Origin: Chelydra serpentina
Lineage: Eukaryota; Chordata; Testudines; Chelydridae
Direction of reading: 5' to 3'
Assembly: GCA_037349315.1 (NCBI GenBank)
Contig: JBAIAC010000059.1
Coordinates: 22,104,501 to 22,168,500 of the forward strand
Length of the DNA: 64,000 nt
Positions within the stretch are counted from its first letter, which is position 1. Each line of letters begins with the position of its first letter. A program made the translations under genes and the position numbers. A model generated the notes under the pieces. The model saw nothing but the letters and a program-made list of their open reading frames with translations, was not told where the DNA came from and made no database searches. This document shows positions 1 through 11,834 of this stretch, piece by piece.

Positions 1-1164
1 AGTAGGGCCATTCCCAGCTCTCAGGGATACATCGTCCGCCTGTGTGGGAGACCAAGAGGGCCTGATCTCAAACCCATTGAAGTCAAATGGAGTATTCCCA
101 TGTGGAAGCGACAGGAGCCTTCTGGTGGGAGGAGCAGACTGAGGAAACTGGCGTCCCTAACTAAGAACTGTATTTCCTCTGAAAACATCAGACTCACGCT
201 GGTGCGGAGAGCATCACAGAATGGACAGCCTCCTTTGCCTCGGGAAATACACCCTTTGCTCTTTCTATGTGACTTTTGCTAGCAGGGTGTTAGCATGGCC
301 GGTGTGGACAGGAACAGTTTTTCTGAGAATCATGGTATGGAATAATGATCCCCTACCCTGTAGTCCAGAGCATGATTTATAACGAGGCTGTCAGAAAAAA
401 TATTCCCATCCCCACAAGCTAAGGACATTTCTCTAGAGCCTTGCTAGGAACAAGCCTGTTTCAGTAACAGTGTTGTGAGCACTGATGAGCTGTAGCATGG
501 ATGGAGCCTAAGTGCCTTCATTGGGAAATCATTGTGCAACCAAAACTAACTGTGCGAGGCTTCCAAATTGTTGCGCTACTTGGACACTTTCAGGGTAGAT
601 TATTTCCCTTTTTTAGTTGTGATTCCTACTCATTTATCCAGATTACCTGGGGAAGAAAACAGGTCCTCTTATCCTCGGCATCATGTGTTTCACCAAAAGA
701 GGATTACAGATCACTCTGCTGCCGAAGAACTGCATAATGTGAATGGAAACATTTTGCTTCCCTTCAAAGGGCAAAGCTTTCTGATTGCATACAAACCTGC
801 CTTACAAAAGGGGCCTTTTCTGTGAAATATCAGGGCAATCAGAGTTGCATGCATTACCGGCTCCCTAATGTGCTCCAGTTGAAAGTTAAACTCCCTGTTT
901 GTAGGGACCAGCTGTCCTAGGAATTGGTAATAGGATATATTTGCCCTAAGGCTGTCTGTTCAAATTCAGTGCAGGTAGGGTGAATTGTTGTCACCCCCTT
1001 AAAGGTATATGAAAGACACACGAAATGTCTCAGTCCAGCTTCCAGTGGGCAAATGTCCACCCCACCACCATTCACCCTAAAAGGCATCTCGACAGAGAGA
1101 CAATGATTGAATGGGTCTGAAGACTCAAACTCTCCTCTATCCTCTAGCAGTGGCACCTCCCAGA

Positions 1165-1262
1165 GATAAGATAAATAGGCCACATGGTCATGTGGGTAGG
1201 GCACTGGACTGGGAGTCAGGAGCCAAAGTTTGTTCCCAGCTTGGCCTCGGTCGGATTGCATA
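1165..1262 (+). repeat. MIR SINE remnant
   Basis: The stretch contains the MIR-type phrase of a gene-box-like start followed by GGACTGGGAGTCAGGAGCC and a degraded core. MIRs are ancient tRNA-derived SINEs shared by amniotes. It is truncated and diverged, so the boundaries are approximate. Confidence 0.45.
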
Positions 1263-4200
1263 ATATCTAGCTCATTCTTGGCTGGGGTCCAGAGTCCCTG
1301 CTGTAATATAGCGGGTGGTGGTGTTTGGAAGCTTCCACTACTTATTCTGTGGCTAGAGAATTTCAGATTCACAGTAGCATAATCATATGCATGTTGTTTA
1401 TTAAAGCTTTTCACTAAGGCTTCTTATTACAGATGAGTAGAATGGGAGAGGAAGAAAGAGGTATCTCAGAGATCAGGTGAGAGGTTTTGAAGGCCCTTCG
1501 CTAGTAATGTAGGCACTTTGCTATCTATCTAATGAACATAGGTCAAACGAGACCTGATGTGGGTACCTTGGCAAAGGAGTGATGTCGCAGTGCCATTGTG
1601 ACATCATTCCAGGAAGAACAGTTGCAAAGGTTGGGCCATTTGGGTGTGTTTTATTGCAGGGTGGGAAATAATCCCATGCCGTGATGTTATTCTAGAAAGT
1701 CCATGATCTTTCAAAGGCACAGCCTCTGGGGACTGTCTCTCTCAGAGTGGATGTTTGGAAGGCTGGCAGGTTTGTGTATATTTGGGTAGAATCAGCAGGT
1801 AGTGGGTAGCTTTATTACAGATCACGCTGAAATTATACATTTTGTGCAGAACATGGTTGTCATTAAAACCACTTAACCTTCCCGGAATCGGCATTCACGA
1901 AAGAGAGAGAGAGACCATGATGTGGGGGAGACGGGGAGAAAGGAAGAGAGACAGGCAGGAGGACACATCTGCGGGATCTAGCCCGGAGAGAATCATCCAG
2001 GCAATAATTCTGTGAGATTACATTTGCACTCCCCCTCTCCTCCCCCATACACACTCCGATGTGGGATTTTTTTCATGCCCCAGAATAGTTAATTGATCAC
2101 ACGTGGTGCTCTGAGTTGTTTCCTATGGACATTCCTCAAGCCCACCTCCGCACACACCGACAATACATAGATATATTTCACTTTTTCCTTAATCTGACAA
2201 AACCTCTGGAATATTTTTTGGGAGCATTTGGGGCTTTTAGAACTGTGGGGCTTCTTAAATTTCCCACATCCGTAATAAGGAACCTGGAGTCACAAACCCA
2301 TCTAAAGGGGACTCACTCACCTTTGCAACGCACAAAGGAAAGTGATCTGTCAGATCCTCAGCTGGAGTAAACTGGTATAGCTCAATTCACTACCACAGCT
2401 GATCTATACCATAGCAGATTCTGCCTAATCTGTTCCTTTAGCATGGATTCAGTTTTTGAGTGCTGTACTACAAAGCCTAATGATCGGAGCTTTAATATGT
2501 CAGACAAATAATCATGCACCTGCATTAAGCAGCACCTGGCAATAGCAAGCAAACTTTCATCCCAAGCAATCACTTTAAAGTTTGTACAGTGCCTAGCACA
2601 CTGGGGGGCAGGTCCATAACTGGGGCTCCTAGGCCCTACCACTATACAAATAATATTAATGATAAAGTATCACCGTGTGGTTTCCAGTGCAGTTTGGTTC
2701 CGCTTTATCATAAAGGCCAACCTATACTAGGCAACCAGTTTTGGACACCAGCTAAGGATCAGGTTCAGGTCTGACCACAAATCTAGGATGGTAATTAAAT
2801 AATTTATATTCCTCTAAATGCCTCTTGTTTAAATGAGAACAATATGCCCCCCGGTGTGACAGTTTCTACTGCCTTTATTTGCATTTCCATAGCAAAGTCC
2901 GTGGCTTTCAATCTCCCTTTTTATGACCGAGCCTTTTAAAAGGCCCATACCTCCATTCTTTTGTGTGCCCAAGCAAATCACTTGATCACACAACTTAAAT
3001 GGAACCTTGAACACACAACTGCAAGCTTTACTGGTGAATTCTTGGAGCCCATATTAGCTGCACTTTGTTTGGGCACCAAGAAAGCTCACAGATAGCTTCT
3101 CAGGTGGTGGACAGCACAGTGTAGCTCCATTGACTTCTATGCAGGTAGGACAGTTTACACCAGTTGAGGATCTCTCACTGCAGTTGCTTTCCCTGACATG
3201 GAAAATAGCCTCACGGCAGGGCAAACCCTGCAGTGGCAGCTCAGAGACCTCGATAGGATTTTTGAATGAGCAAGAACTGAAGGATCTGGCCCTGTTTAAT
3301 CTTCCAGACAGTTCTTGGAACATTTTCAAAGCAGCCCAGCAGAGGCAGAATCACACGGAATGGCCCTAATTATAGGAGACCTATCATCGTAGTTTACTGC
3401 CTGATTGTTTCACAATATGAGAAATAATTCCCTGAGTTTAAAAATACCATCAGTCAACATTTCAAAGAAATCTAGTCTCGCCAAATGTCCCCCTGAGAAA
3501 TTTGTCCCAGCATTTAACATCCAAATAAGCAAAACGGGGAGAGTAAACAGGCAATCTCTCTTGCTACAGGTACAGAATGAAAGATTTCAGGGAGCCAGCA
3601 CAGCCATGGGTGAGCTCTGCAGCCCAGAAATTATTCCCACTAGATTTGTAAGTACAGTGTAAAATTGTGTGCTGTGGGACGACCCAGCAAACCAGCAACT
3701 AGGAAAGGACCCAAATATGAAACAGGGAAAATTCCTTCCAATTTCTCCAGAGATGAGGAAACCCCAACGTTTGTTTGCAAACAAACAGAGTGACACACAA
3801 ATACAATCTTCAGACTTCATTAAAAAGCCTCTTCTCTGCCAAACAGCCGTCCCCTGCCAAGAAAGTGCCACCTACTGGAGGTAGGACACTGGGCAGGAAA
3901 GGGCGAGAAAAGGAAAACACTGGGAAAATTGCTGCTTTTTTTTTCTTTAGAGAAATCCCTCTCTTTAACGCCTCCCAGCACTAAATTCTTATCACCCTTC
4001 CCCGCACCAAACGCACACGCTTCCCCAGCTGCATGGACCTGTTCTTTGAAGTAGGCACATGTCACAGAGAATAATGGACTGTGGAGAACTAAGAGGTGAG
4101 ACTTACCGGTGCTGAGAAGCCTCTGCTGTTTGTTTCCTGGTCTCTATTTCCTCTCCCAGTGAGCTGTGCCCTGTTAGGGAAGTCCTGCTGCCATTCTCAG

Positions 4201-4379
4201 TACACCAGGCGCCCCTCTGCTTTTCCCTCAGCAGAGTGCTTTGGCTGATGTGAATGCGGCCCCAGTGTCCCAGAGGCTTTTAGATGAATAGTTTAACAGG
4301 GAGGGAGGGGGGAACCCACCTAATTTTCCAGGGAGGCTCCTTTTTATATTCACTCTGCCCGTCTGCCTCTTCGGTCTCC

Positions 4380-4800
4380 CGAGCTTCTCTGAGCGCAGGT
4401 GACAGGCGTCTGGGCAGTGGAGGAACAGCACGGGGAGGGGAGGGCTGGGAGGCAGGGAGAGGTGGAGCCGCAACCAGACAACAGGTTACTGTGTAACTAG
4501 GAGCTTGAGGGCCTGGCTGTCAGGCGGCATCCCTGGAGCTGCCTCCAGTGCTGGGCGCCTCTGCTGACACCTGGCGCAGCAGGGCGGGGAGCAGGGCTCC
4601 ACGCTGCCTGGGCTAAGGGCAGGGAGGGCTTTGGGGCGGGCATTATTTCTGTCTTCTGTCATCTGGGAAGATTTGGGCAGCGGGGTCGGGAGAGAATGAG
4701 GAGGGGAAATTACTGACCTGGCTGTTCGGTGGGGGGAACAAGGCGTCTTTTGTGAAGCACGAGCCACCGCTCCCAAGCTTTCCATTGGCTCACAGGCTCA
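4380..4800. promoter_or_regulatory. GC-rich patch, possible promoter or first non-coding exon
   Basis: This block is clearly richer in G+C than its surroundings, with several [13 protein letters not shown] runs and an inverted CCAAT box (CCATTGGCT) near 4783-4791. Such patches often mark a promoter, and the neighbour expected from mammalian synteny (EPS8L2, minus strand here) could start in this area. There is no coding evidence, so this is only a candidate regulatory region. Confidence 0.2.
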
Positions 4801-5467
4801 CTCTGTCTCCCTAGGTGTTTTTTCCTGCTTGGGTAATTAAGGGCCTCCCTGCCTTGGCATCTTCAATGTGGAAATTCAGTGAGGTAGAGGATGTGGACAA
4901 ATAGCCTCCGTCTTGGGCAAATGCACACAGAGCCCAATGCAAAGCCTATTGAAGTCAAGGGGTAGATATGAAGTGCACGGAGGAAAGAGCCGATTCTACT
5001 ATGTTACACTGGTTTTGTGCATTGAAATCAATGGATTTACACGGGTGGCTTGGGCTCCCAGTCGCTGTTCCAGCGTCACTGCTGTGTGCATGTTCCATAC
5101 AAGATGAACGAGCACTAGTAATAGCACCTCTTCCTAAGCATATGGAAGCCAGCAGGGGCCTGATCCCAGTCCTTGCACACCACTCTCAAACCACCTAGAG
5201 ACACAGTCTGCTCTCACTTTGCATTTACACTGGCATAACTAACTGCAGTGGAGTTACTCCAGATTTACACCCATGTAAATGAGAGTGGGATCAGGCCCCC
5301 ATTGAGTTCAGTGAGAATTTTGGGTGAACAAGGAATGCCAGATCAGGCCAGGAGAGAGTTTTCGGTGACATGCGATACCCTCAACTCCTATTCTGTGGAC
5401 ACAGAGGATCCACCATAGCTGTTGAAGGGCTGATGGCACCAAGCAGAACACTTGGGAAGACCAGTTT

Positions 5468-5651
5468 CAGGGCCGGCTTTAGGAAGTGCGGGGACTGATT
5501 CGAAGAAGGACCCTTCGCTGAAGTGCCGCCAAAGGCAGTGGCAGACAGCGGCAGCGATTGAGCTGCCGCCGAAGTCCCACCGACACGGACGTTGCGGGGC
5601 CCTCTTAGGCACGGGGCCCGATTCGGGGGAATTGGCCTAAAGCCAGCCCTG
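5468..5651. mobile_element. hAT-type MITE with 8-bp target duplication
   Basis: The 184-bp element has terminal inverted repeats: CAGGGCCGGCTTTAGG at the left and its near reverse complement CCTAAAGCCAGCCCTG at the right. The 8-bp duplication ACCAGTTT flanks it exactly (5460-5467 and 5652-5659), which is the target size of hAT transposases. It has no coding capacity and would have been moved by a transposase supplied elsewhere. The interior is GC-rich with GCCGCC repeats. Confidence 0.9.
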
Positions 5652-5900
5652 ACCAGTTTAGTAACTGACTATAGGTGACTATTTTCAGGGTTCATTAAAT
5701 CTATGGTGGAAAGGAGGGGAAATGAAACACTTGTCTGGACACAGGGCTTTTTTTTTTTTTAAGTGTTTACTGGGCAAGATTTTGAGGGCCTCAGGGTATA
5801 TATTACTGCACCACTGGGAAGTTTGTGTATTCTCATGCTTTGGAAGTGGCACCTCCTTGGGCTCTGATCCTGTAAACTCTTCCACACGTCCTAATCTTTA

Positions 5901-6162
5901 GGCCTGGTTTACATCTACAACTTAGGTCAAACTAGCGACATCTCTCAGGGGTGTGAATTTTTTTCCACACCCCTGAGCAACACAGTTAAGCTGACCTAAA
6001 CCCCCATATAGACACCGCTAGATTGACAGAACAATTCATCTGTCAACCTAGCTACCACCTCTTGAGGGGGTAGATTTACTACAGCAACAGAAAACACCCC
6101 TTCCGTCGCTGTAGCAAGCACGTACGTACAGGGCTACAGCAGCACAGCTTGTAGATAGGGCC
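5901..6162. mobile_element. Non-autonomous DNA transposon (GGCCTGGTTTACA family)
   Basis: Ends read GGCCTGGTTTACATCTACA on the left and TGTAGATAGGGCC on the right, which are imperfect inverted repeats. Internally it has a strong hairpin (CAGGGGTGTG...CACACCCCTGAG at about 5947-5976). Related but diverged copies occur at about 11835-12144 and 18615-18700. No clean target duplication is visible; TTA on the left and TGA on the right would fit a decayed 3-bp site of the PIF/Harbinger type. Confidence 0.65.
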
Positions 6163-6241
6163 TGAGTCCCATGAAAAGTCCCATTGATTTAAATATAGTT
6201 AGAGCATAAATAGCTCCCTTTGCAAAGAAGGGGACATGTTC

Positions 6242-6350
6242 CTGTCTCCATCTGTCTGGTGGGGAAACCAAGGTAGAGAGTAGTTGTCAGAGGTTATATA
6301 ATGAGTCTGTAGCAGAGGTGGGACTAGAACCCAGGTCTCCATACTGCAGG
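6242..6350 (-). repeat. MIR-like SINE remnant
   Basis: Reads as the reverse complement of the MIR core and 3' part: a CATCTG...GGGGAAACCAAGG stretch, then a GTAGCAGAGGTGGGACTAGAACCCAGG-like stretch from about 6310, matching the degraded B-box half. Old and diverged. Confidence 0.5.
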
Positions 6351-7716
6351 TATAACTTTTCTTATGTTCTGGGAGAGGGATTCCTTTGGAAACCAAAAAG
6401 TCCCTTCAAATTTTCCAATGTTCCTCCTCTTCTTCAAAGGCCAGGGGAGATCCTTAAAGGATGGTACAAGGCACTCCCCTTCCATCATGGGCAGACAATG
6501 CTTACCTTGCAACCGTACGTCTGTTACTGGGCTAGTCTGATGTATCTTTTGGCAAAATAGGAAGAGAGTACGTGTGAATTGTGCTTTGCGGTCTTTGGCG
6601 AGAAGGTGCCAACCCCGCATGCTGAGCTCTTTTTGGAAAATCTGGGCACTTATTTTGGTGTCTGGATGGGAACTGAACTCTTTGGGAAATCTGGCCCTAT
6701 ATGTGTAAACTAGTATTACTTTAAAAGAAGCCTTTTCTACTAAGTCTCTCATTTCAGCTATGCAATAACACACTATTTTAAGATAGTGCCACCAGCTGAA
6801 GGGCTGGTCAGTCCATACTGGTGTCTTACCTGAACCATGTATGATGGGGGCCGAGTGTTGACACAAATGCCATGATACCACACACCTTTCTTGCAGTCAG
6901 AAAATAGATGAGCAAAGGATTTGTGCCAATTCACTGGTCTGGTACTAACAGCCTTATCTCCTGGGGTCCAAACTTGTCACAGTGTTTTCCTGCCCTGCAT
7001 GTTACAGGAGGAAACTTGATTTTCAGCTTTCTACCTTGCATCTGCGCAGTATGACCTGGAGAGGAAACGCCCCTGCTGAGTTCTCACCAGTGGAATGTCG
7101 AACGATGAGGTGCACGCAGCGAGGCTGGATTGATAGAGATCCAGATGACTGAATGACAGTTACCGTTTTAGAAGCCCAGCTTTGGCAGAAGAATATCCTC
7201 TTTCACCACCAATACAAATAGTGATACATACCTCGTGTGTGTATATAAAACACACACAATGATTCCTTTATTTTCCTAAAAAATGCATCATCAACCCTGT
7301 ATGTGCCATTAAAATGAAGCCACCCCTGGGGTGGAGGGCAAGAGGCAGATAGATAATAACCACCACACATAACAGGGAAGGGAAGGCTTAGCCAGCTCAC
7401 TGGAAGGAGCCTCTACTCTTTTATGAAAAGCATGTTGGGATCTTTAATCTCACCCAGAAAGTTAATAGGACCTCTTGGTTTAAGTTTTCACACACGCGGT
7501 CCTTTCTCAGTAACCTGTATTATGTACCTTTTGACGTACTTTAGAGTGATTAATGGCTGAGTTGACTTTCCCAGGATGCACACCTGTAGTTTCAGGGATT
7601 CTAGCGACAATGCACCTTAAGCTTAACGCACTAAGGTATCCCATTCTGGCTGCCTATGCTACACATAAATTATGGAGATAGCCACATGGTCCACTGTGAA
7701 ATGCTATATCCTATGG
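6351..7716. other. Intergenic, no gene recognised
   Basis: The 185-codon minus-strand frame at 6324-6881 has no recognisable domain and runs into the adjacent MIR, so it is treated as chance. A short alternating purine-pyrimidine tract (TG/TA then ACACAC) lies at about 7233-7258. Nothing else is supported here. Confidence 0.5.
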
Positions 7717-8070
7717 CAGTAGTTCTCAACCAGGGGTCCAGGGGCTGCGAGCAGGTTTCAGGGGGTCCACCAAACAGAACTGGCATTAGACTTGCTGGGG
7801 TCCAGGGCAGAAAGCCGAGCCCCACATCATGGGGCTGAAACCTGGGGCCCTGAGCCCCGCCACCCCGGGCTGACTGAAGCTGAAGCCTGAGCAACTTAGC
7901 TTCAACTTAGGCCTGTGGCATAGGGCTCCGGGCAGTTGTCCTGCTTGCTGCCCCCTAACACTGGTCCTGGCTTTTATATGCAGAAAAACAGTTGCTGTGG
8001 CACAGGTGGGCCGTGGAGTTTTTATAGCATGTTGCAGGGACCTCAAAAAGAAAAAGCTTGAGAACCCCTG
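7717..8070. mobile_element. Non-autonomous hAT element
   Basis: A 354-bp element beginning CAGTAGTTCTCAACC and ending TTGAGAACCCCTG, the end sequence typical of hAT elements in reptile genomes. The flanks TCCTATGG (7709-7716) and TTCTATGG (8071-8078) are an 8-bp target duplication with one mismatch. The interior is GC-rich and has no transposase frame. Confidence 0.85.
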
Positions 8071-8257
8071 TTCTATGGGAAAAGGTACACAGCTTTAGGC
8101 TATCAGTATCGACTCCTGAGAGTGCCACTACCTTGGTAAATAATGAGTGTTTAGCCTAAAGAAAAGGGATAGAAAACTGGAAGGGCAAGGAGTGATTTAG
8201 AGGATTAAGAAGTAGTCTAAGGGCCTGATCCAATCCCAGTTGACATCAGTAGGAATC

Positions 8258-9092
8258 TGTAGTGGGGTGATCACCCCGCTCTGGCCCTGAAGAGGTTAAA
8301 AGTAGCCCTGGAGCGAGGCTGGGAAAGGCTGACTGGGGGAAGCAGCCACAGCTGTGGCCAGCTCAATCAGGGCCCAGCTGGCCCATATAAGAGGGCTGGG
8401 GGCCAGGCCTCAGGGGAGTCTCTCTCTAGTTGTAGAGAGAAAGGGCCTAGCTGCCTGAGGCCAAGGTATCTAAAGTAGAGCAGGGCTGGGGGAAGGTAAG
8501 AGGAGCTCCAGCCTGGTAAACCCCCAGGCTGCAGGCCTTGATGAAGGCCTAAGAAAAGGTACTCTGGAGCAGTGTTGAGGAAAAGGGAAAAGAGGAGCTG
8601 GAGCGCTCCAGCCTGGTAAAACCCCAGGCTGCAGGCCTTGGGAAGGCCTATACAGGTACTAGGGTTGCAGAGGCAGCTGGTCCTAAACCTCTTGCCACTG
8701 ATGAGTGGCCATTACAGACTGCAGTCTGCCCCAGTGAGTGGGGGCTAGATGATGACTGGCAGTAGCCACTGAGGCAAGGTGGGTGTAGAGGGGAGACCCA
8801 CAGTGTGTGGGTACTGCTGGGCAGAACCCCAGGGCAAAGGGCATCGGGGTCTGGGAGGGACATGGGGCCAGTGTAGGGTGACCAGACAGCAAATGTGAAA
8901 CATTGGGACAGAGGGTGGGGGGTAATAGACCCAAAAATCGGGACTGTCCCTATAAAATCGGGACATCTGGTCACCCTAGGCCAGCGGCAGACAAGACACC
9001 AGCCTGCAGAGGGCGCTCCATATGCTGGAGAGAGCTAATTCCCAGGATGATCAGTAGGAGGCGCTGTGCCGGTGAGTTGTCATGTTGCTACA
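8258..9092 (+). mobile_element. Solo LTR of an endogenous retroelement
   Basis: The unit starts TGTAGTGGGG and ends TTGCTACA, so it has the TG...CA ends of an LTR with a short inverted match TGTAG/CTACA. A perfect 5-bp target duplication GAATC flanks it (8253-8257 and 9093-9097). A TATA-like CATATAAG at 8384-8391 followed by a CT-rich initiator region gives plus orientation. A segment around CCAGCCTGGTAAA is duplicated (about 8510 and 8608). No internal gag or pol region is attached, so this is a recombined solo copy. It carries a nested MITE at 8876-8976. Confidence 0.8.
8876..8976. mobile_element. Tc1/mariner-like MITE nested in the solo LTR
   Basis: A 101-bp element with ends GGGTGACCAGACAGC and ATCTGGTCACCC, flanked by TA on both sides (8874-8875 and 8977-8978). 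TA duplication and the small palindromic layout fit Tc1/mariner-type MITEs. A second copy lies at 29231-29329. It inserted after the LTR, so it is the younger of the two. Confidence 0.9.
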
Positions 9093-9344
9093 GAATCTTT
9101 CCACAATTTTGGTGGGCTTTGGATTGGGCCCTAATGCCAGAGCTGGAAATAGTCATCACGTTGTGGATCAGCAAAGTCAAGAATGTGACAGCTTTGATTG
9201 TCCACCTCCAATGGTATAAACCAAAAAATGATCACGAAGTACAGGGGAGAGTTTGGGGCTGGAGGGGCAGGCAGTTCACACCTAAATGAAATGAACTCCT
9301 GTTCAGCATGAAGGGGGAAGAGGGTAATGTGAACCTGTATCAGA

Positions 9345-9560
9345 CAATTGTATTGGCCATTCTCTTATTACAAGGGGATATTCAATTAAATGAAAGGCAC
9401 CAAATTTAAATGTAAGAAAAGAGGCTTTTCCACACAATCAACATTTAACCTGTGGAACTGACTGCTGCAAACCATTGTGGCCAAGTTGTTGGTGGGACTC
9501 AAAAAGGGATTAGAGACTTGTATGGCTAACAAGAACATCCAGAGCTAGAGTAGTAAATAT
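9345..9560 (+). mobile_element. CR1 LINE 3' fragment
   Basis: The stretch resembles the 3' part of a CR1-type LINE in plus orientation: GTGGAACTGACTGCTGC, then a GGACTCAAAAAGGGATTAGAGA motif and CAAGAACATCCAGAG. It is 5'-truncated and decayed, with no usable frame. It lies directly beside a second CR1 in the opposite orientation. Confidence 0.6.
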
Positions 9561-9567
9561 TTAAAAA

Positions 9568-10551
9568 ACGAACATAAGAATGGCTGTACTGGATCAGACC
9601 AAAGGTCCATCCAGCCCAGTATCCTGTCCACCGACAGTGCCAGGTGAGTGGACCTAACAGGTAATGATCAAGTGATCTCTCCCCTGCCATCCATCACCCC
9701 TCTCTGACAAACAGAGGCTAAGGACACCATTCCTTACCCATCCTGGTTAATAGCCATTAATGGACTTCATCTCCATGAATTTATCCAGTTCTCGTTGAAA
9801 CCCTGTTATAGTCCTAGCCTGCATAGCTTCCACAGGTTGACTGTGTGAAGAAGAACTTCCTTTTATTCATTTTAAACCTGCTGCCCACTAATTTCATTGG
9901 GTGGCCCCTAGTTCTTCTATTATGGGAACAAGTAAATAGCTTTTCCTTATTCACTTCCTCCTCACCACTCATAATTTTATATACCTCTATCATATCCCCC
10001 CTTAGTCTCCTCTTTTCCAAGCTAAAAAGTCCTAGCCTCTTTAATCTCGCCTCATATGGGACCCATTCCAAACCCCTAATCATTTTAGTTGCCCTTCTCT
10101 GAACCTTTTCTAATGCCAGCATATCCTTTTTGAGATGAGGCGACCACATTTGTACGCAGTGTTCAAGATGTGGGCGCACTATGGATTTCTTTAAGGGCAA
10201 TGAGATATTCTCTGTCTTAGCCCAGGTCTACACTAGGGGCGGGGGGTCGATGTAAGGTACACAACTTCAGCTACGTGAATAACGTAGCTGAAGTCGATGT
10301 ACCTCGATCGACTTACTGCACTGTGAGGACGCCGCAGGGTCGACTGCCCCCGCTCCCCCATCTACTCCGCTTCTTCCTCTCGCCAGGGGTGGATTGCCGG
10401 AGTCGATGGCAGAGCGATCGGGGATCGATTTATCGCGTCTACACTAGACGTGAAAAATCGATCCCTGAAAGATCGATTGCTCCGGTGGGTAATGTAGATA
10501 AGCCCTTATTCTCTATCTCTCTTTTAATGATTCCTAACATCCTGTTTGCGA
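9568..10551 (-). mobile_element. CR1 LINE, 5'-truncated, split by a MITE
   Basis: On the minus strand this codes for the C-terminal end of a CR1 reverse transcriptase (frame 10200-9814, with RPHLEHCVQMWSPHLKKD, RRATKMIRGLE and [13 protein letters not shown] motifs) and ends in the CR1 3' tail next to 9568. The element is interrupted at 10217-10219 by a Harbinger-type MITE and resumes at 10509. It is a typical 5'-truncated copy and is not functional. Confidence 0.9.
10220..10505. mobile_element. Harbinger-like MITE inside a CR1
   Basis: The 286-bp element starts GCCCAGGTCTACAC and ends TGTAGATAAGCCC. TTA is present on both sides (10217-10219 and 10506-10508), a target site and 3-bp duplication typical of PIF/Harbinger elements. 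CR1 sequence is continuous when the insert and one TTA are removed, which proves the boundary. Several GATCGAT-type internal repeats and the inverted pair TTCAGCTACG/CGTAGCTGAAG are present. Confidence 0.9.
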
Positions 10552-11834
10552 CTAAGGTAAGACAAGAGTTTGGGCAGGGATAGAAACCCTCCTGCTTTAT
10601 GGAAGGAACCATCTTCAAACTATTAGAGCTTAGGAGGGAACAGTCCCACTTTGGGCAGGTTATCCCATAACTCCTGAGTGCAGGGTTTCCTGCACCTTCC
10701 TCTTAAGCAACTGCCTACTGTCGGAGCACGTCTGCACTGGAAAGTAAAGGTGTGTTTGTAGTATAGGTAGGCATACCCATGCTGGCTTTAATCTAGTGAG
10801 CTTGGCTACCTGATGGCAGCATGGGCCGTTAGCATAGGCTAGCAACCAGGGCCCTGGCAGGCTTCTTGGGTTGCTAGCCCATGCTGCTGCATTTTCTCTA
10901 CTATGGTTACCACTGCTAGCTAGTTTAACGGAGTTCTGGACTAGATTGGCCCTGGTCTGATCTGGTATGGCAATTCCTACAAATAAAGTTTACTAAATTC
11001 CCACAGGCAGATTAACCTCTCTTTCTCTTCCCTCCCCTCCCCGCCCCCCAACACAAATCTTGCTTTGTTGTGGATAAAGCAGTTGATGAGTTCTTGAGGA
11101 ATGCAGAGCTTTGTTTGTATTTCATTTTTCAGTTTTGTTATTGCTTGCAAACAAAGGCAGCCCATGAAACAATAAGGCCCGAAATATCTCTCCAAAATAT
11201 CTCTGTGCTAAACCCCTGGAGGCTAACTTGCTTCTAGGTATTGGTCCTTTCATGCTGGCAGCAAACACCCCAAGATGGTTCGAGAACAAAGGCCTTTTCC
11301 CTGCAGCATAAACAACACCCAACACTCAAGCTAAGCGTCTTAAAATATGCGTGCCTCTTCATTTTTAAGGCAATTTTCACCACACTTGCTCGGCCTGTTT
11401 CAGAAGGGCTGGCCCTTATAATTATACACGCCAGCAGGCTTGTACATTTGCAAATATTATCAGTTGCTTGGTTATGCGAGACCAGATCTAAAAGGGTGTT
11501 ACTGCTTAGAAAGATGTTCTGAGGTGAGTGGCCTGATCCTCAATAGTCATTTAGATGAGCGCAAAGAGGGTATAAAATGCCAGCATATCCGTTCGCATTG
11601 GTGTCAATGAGACTGCGCAAGGGCAATGGAGAATCAAGCCCCTTGGAGCACTTACGAAGGCATAGACTACAGTGGCCTACACTGTAGGTTACAGTCTTCT
11701 TCCTGATGCTGATTTCCTTGATGAGGCGGAATTGCAGCATGTGACAGGCCAGCTGAATCAGGAAAGGAGTTTAACTACCACTGTGGACTGCTCTGCTGTA
11801 AAATAGCAAAGTAAATGGGAACGTCCTGACTCTT
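10552..11834. other. Intergenic, nothing recognised
   Basis: Both strands carry only short frames with no familiar motifs, and no clear repeat ends were seen. Confidence 0.4.

Larger units (their letters stand above)
1..5459. other. Left intergenic flank, no gene recognised
   Basis: No open reading frame here resembles a known protein, and I found no exon-like match to a neighbour. In mammals EPS8L2 lies on this side of TMEM80, so its 5' end could be near, but no EPS8L2 coding exon was recognised. The 165-codon minus-strand reading frame at 917-1414 overlaps an old MIR SINE and looks like chance. Content is ordinary AT/GC-mixed intergenic DNA with short old repeat remnants and one GC-rich patch near 4.4-4.8 kb. 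Confidence 0.5.

Noticed and set aside
917..1414. 165-codon minus-strand open frame
   Set aside because: It overlaps a MIR remnant, has no domain-like pattern, and has no exon or promoter context.
6324..6881. 185-codon minus-strand open frame
   Set aside because: No recognisable motif, runs into an old SINE, and codon pattern is not protein-like; treated as chance.
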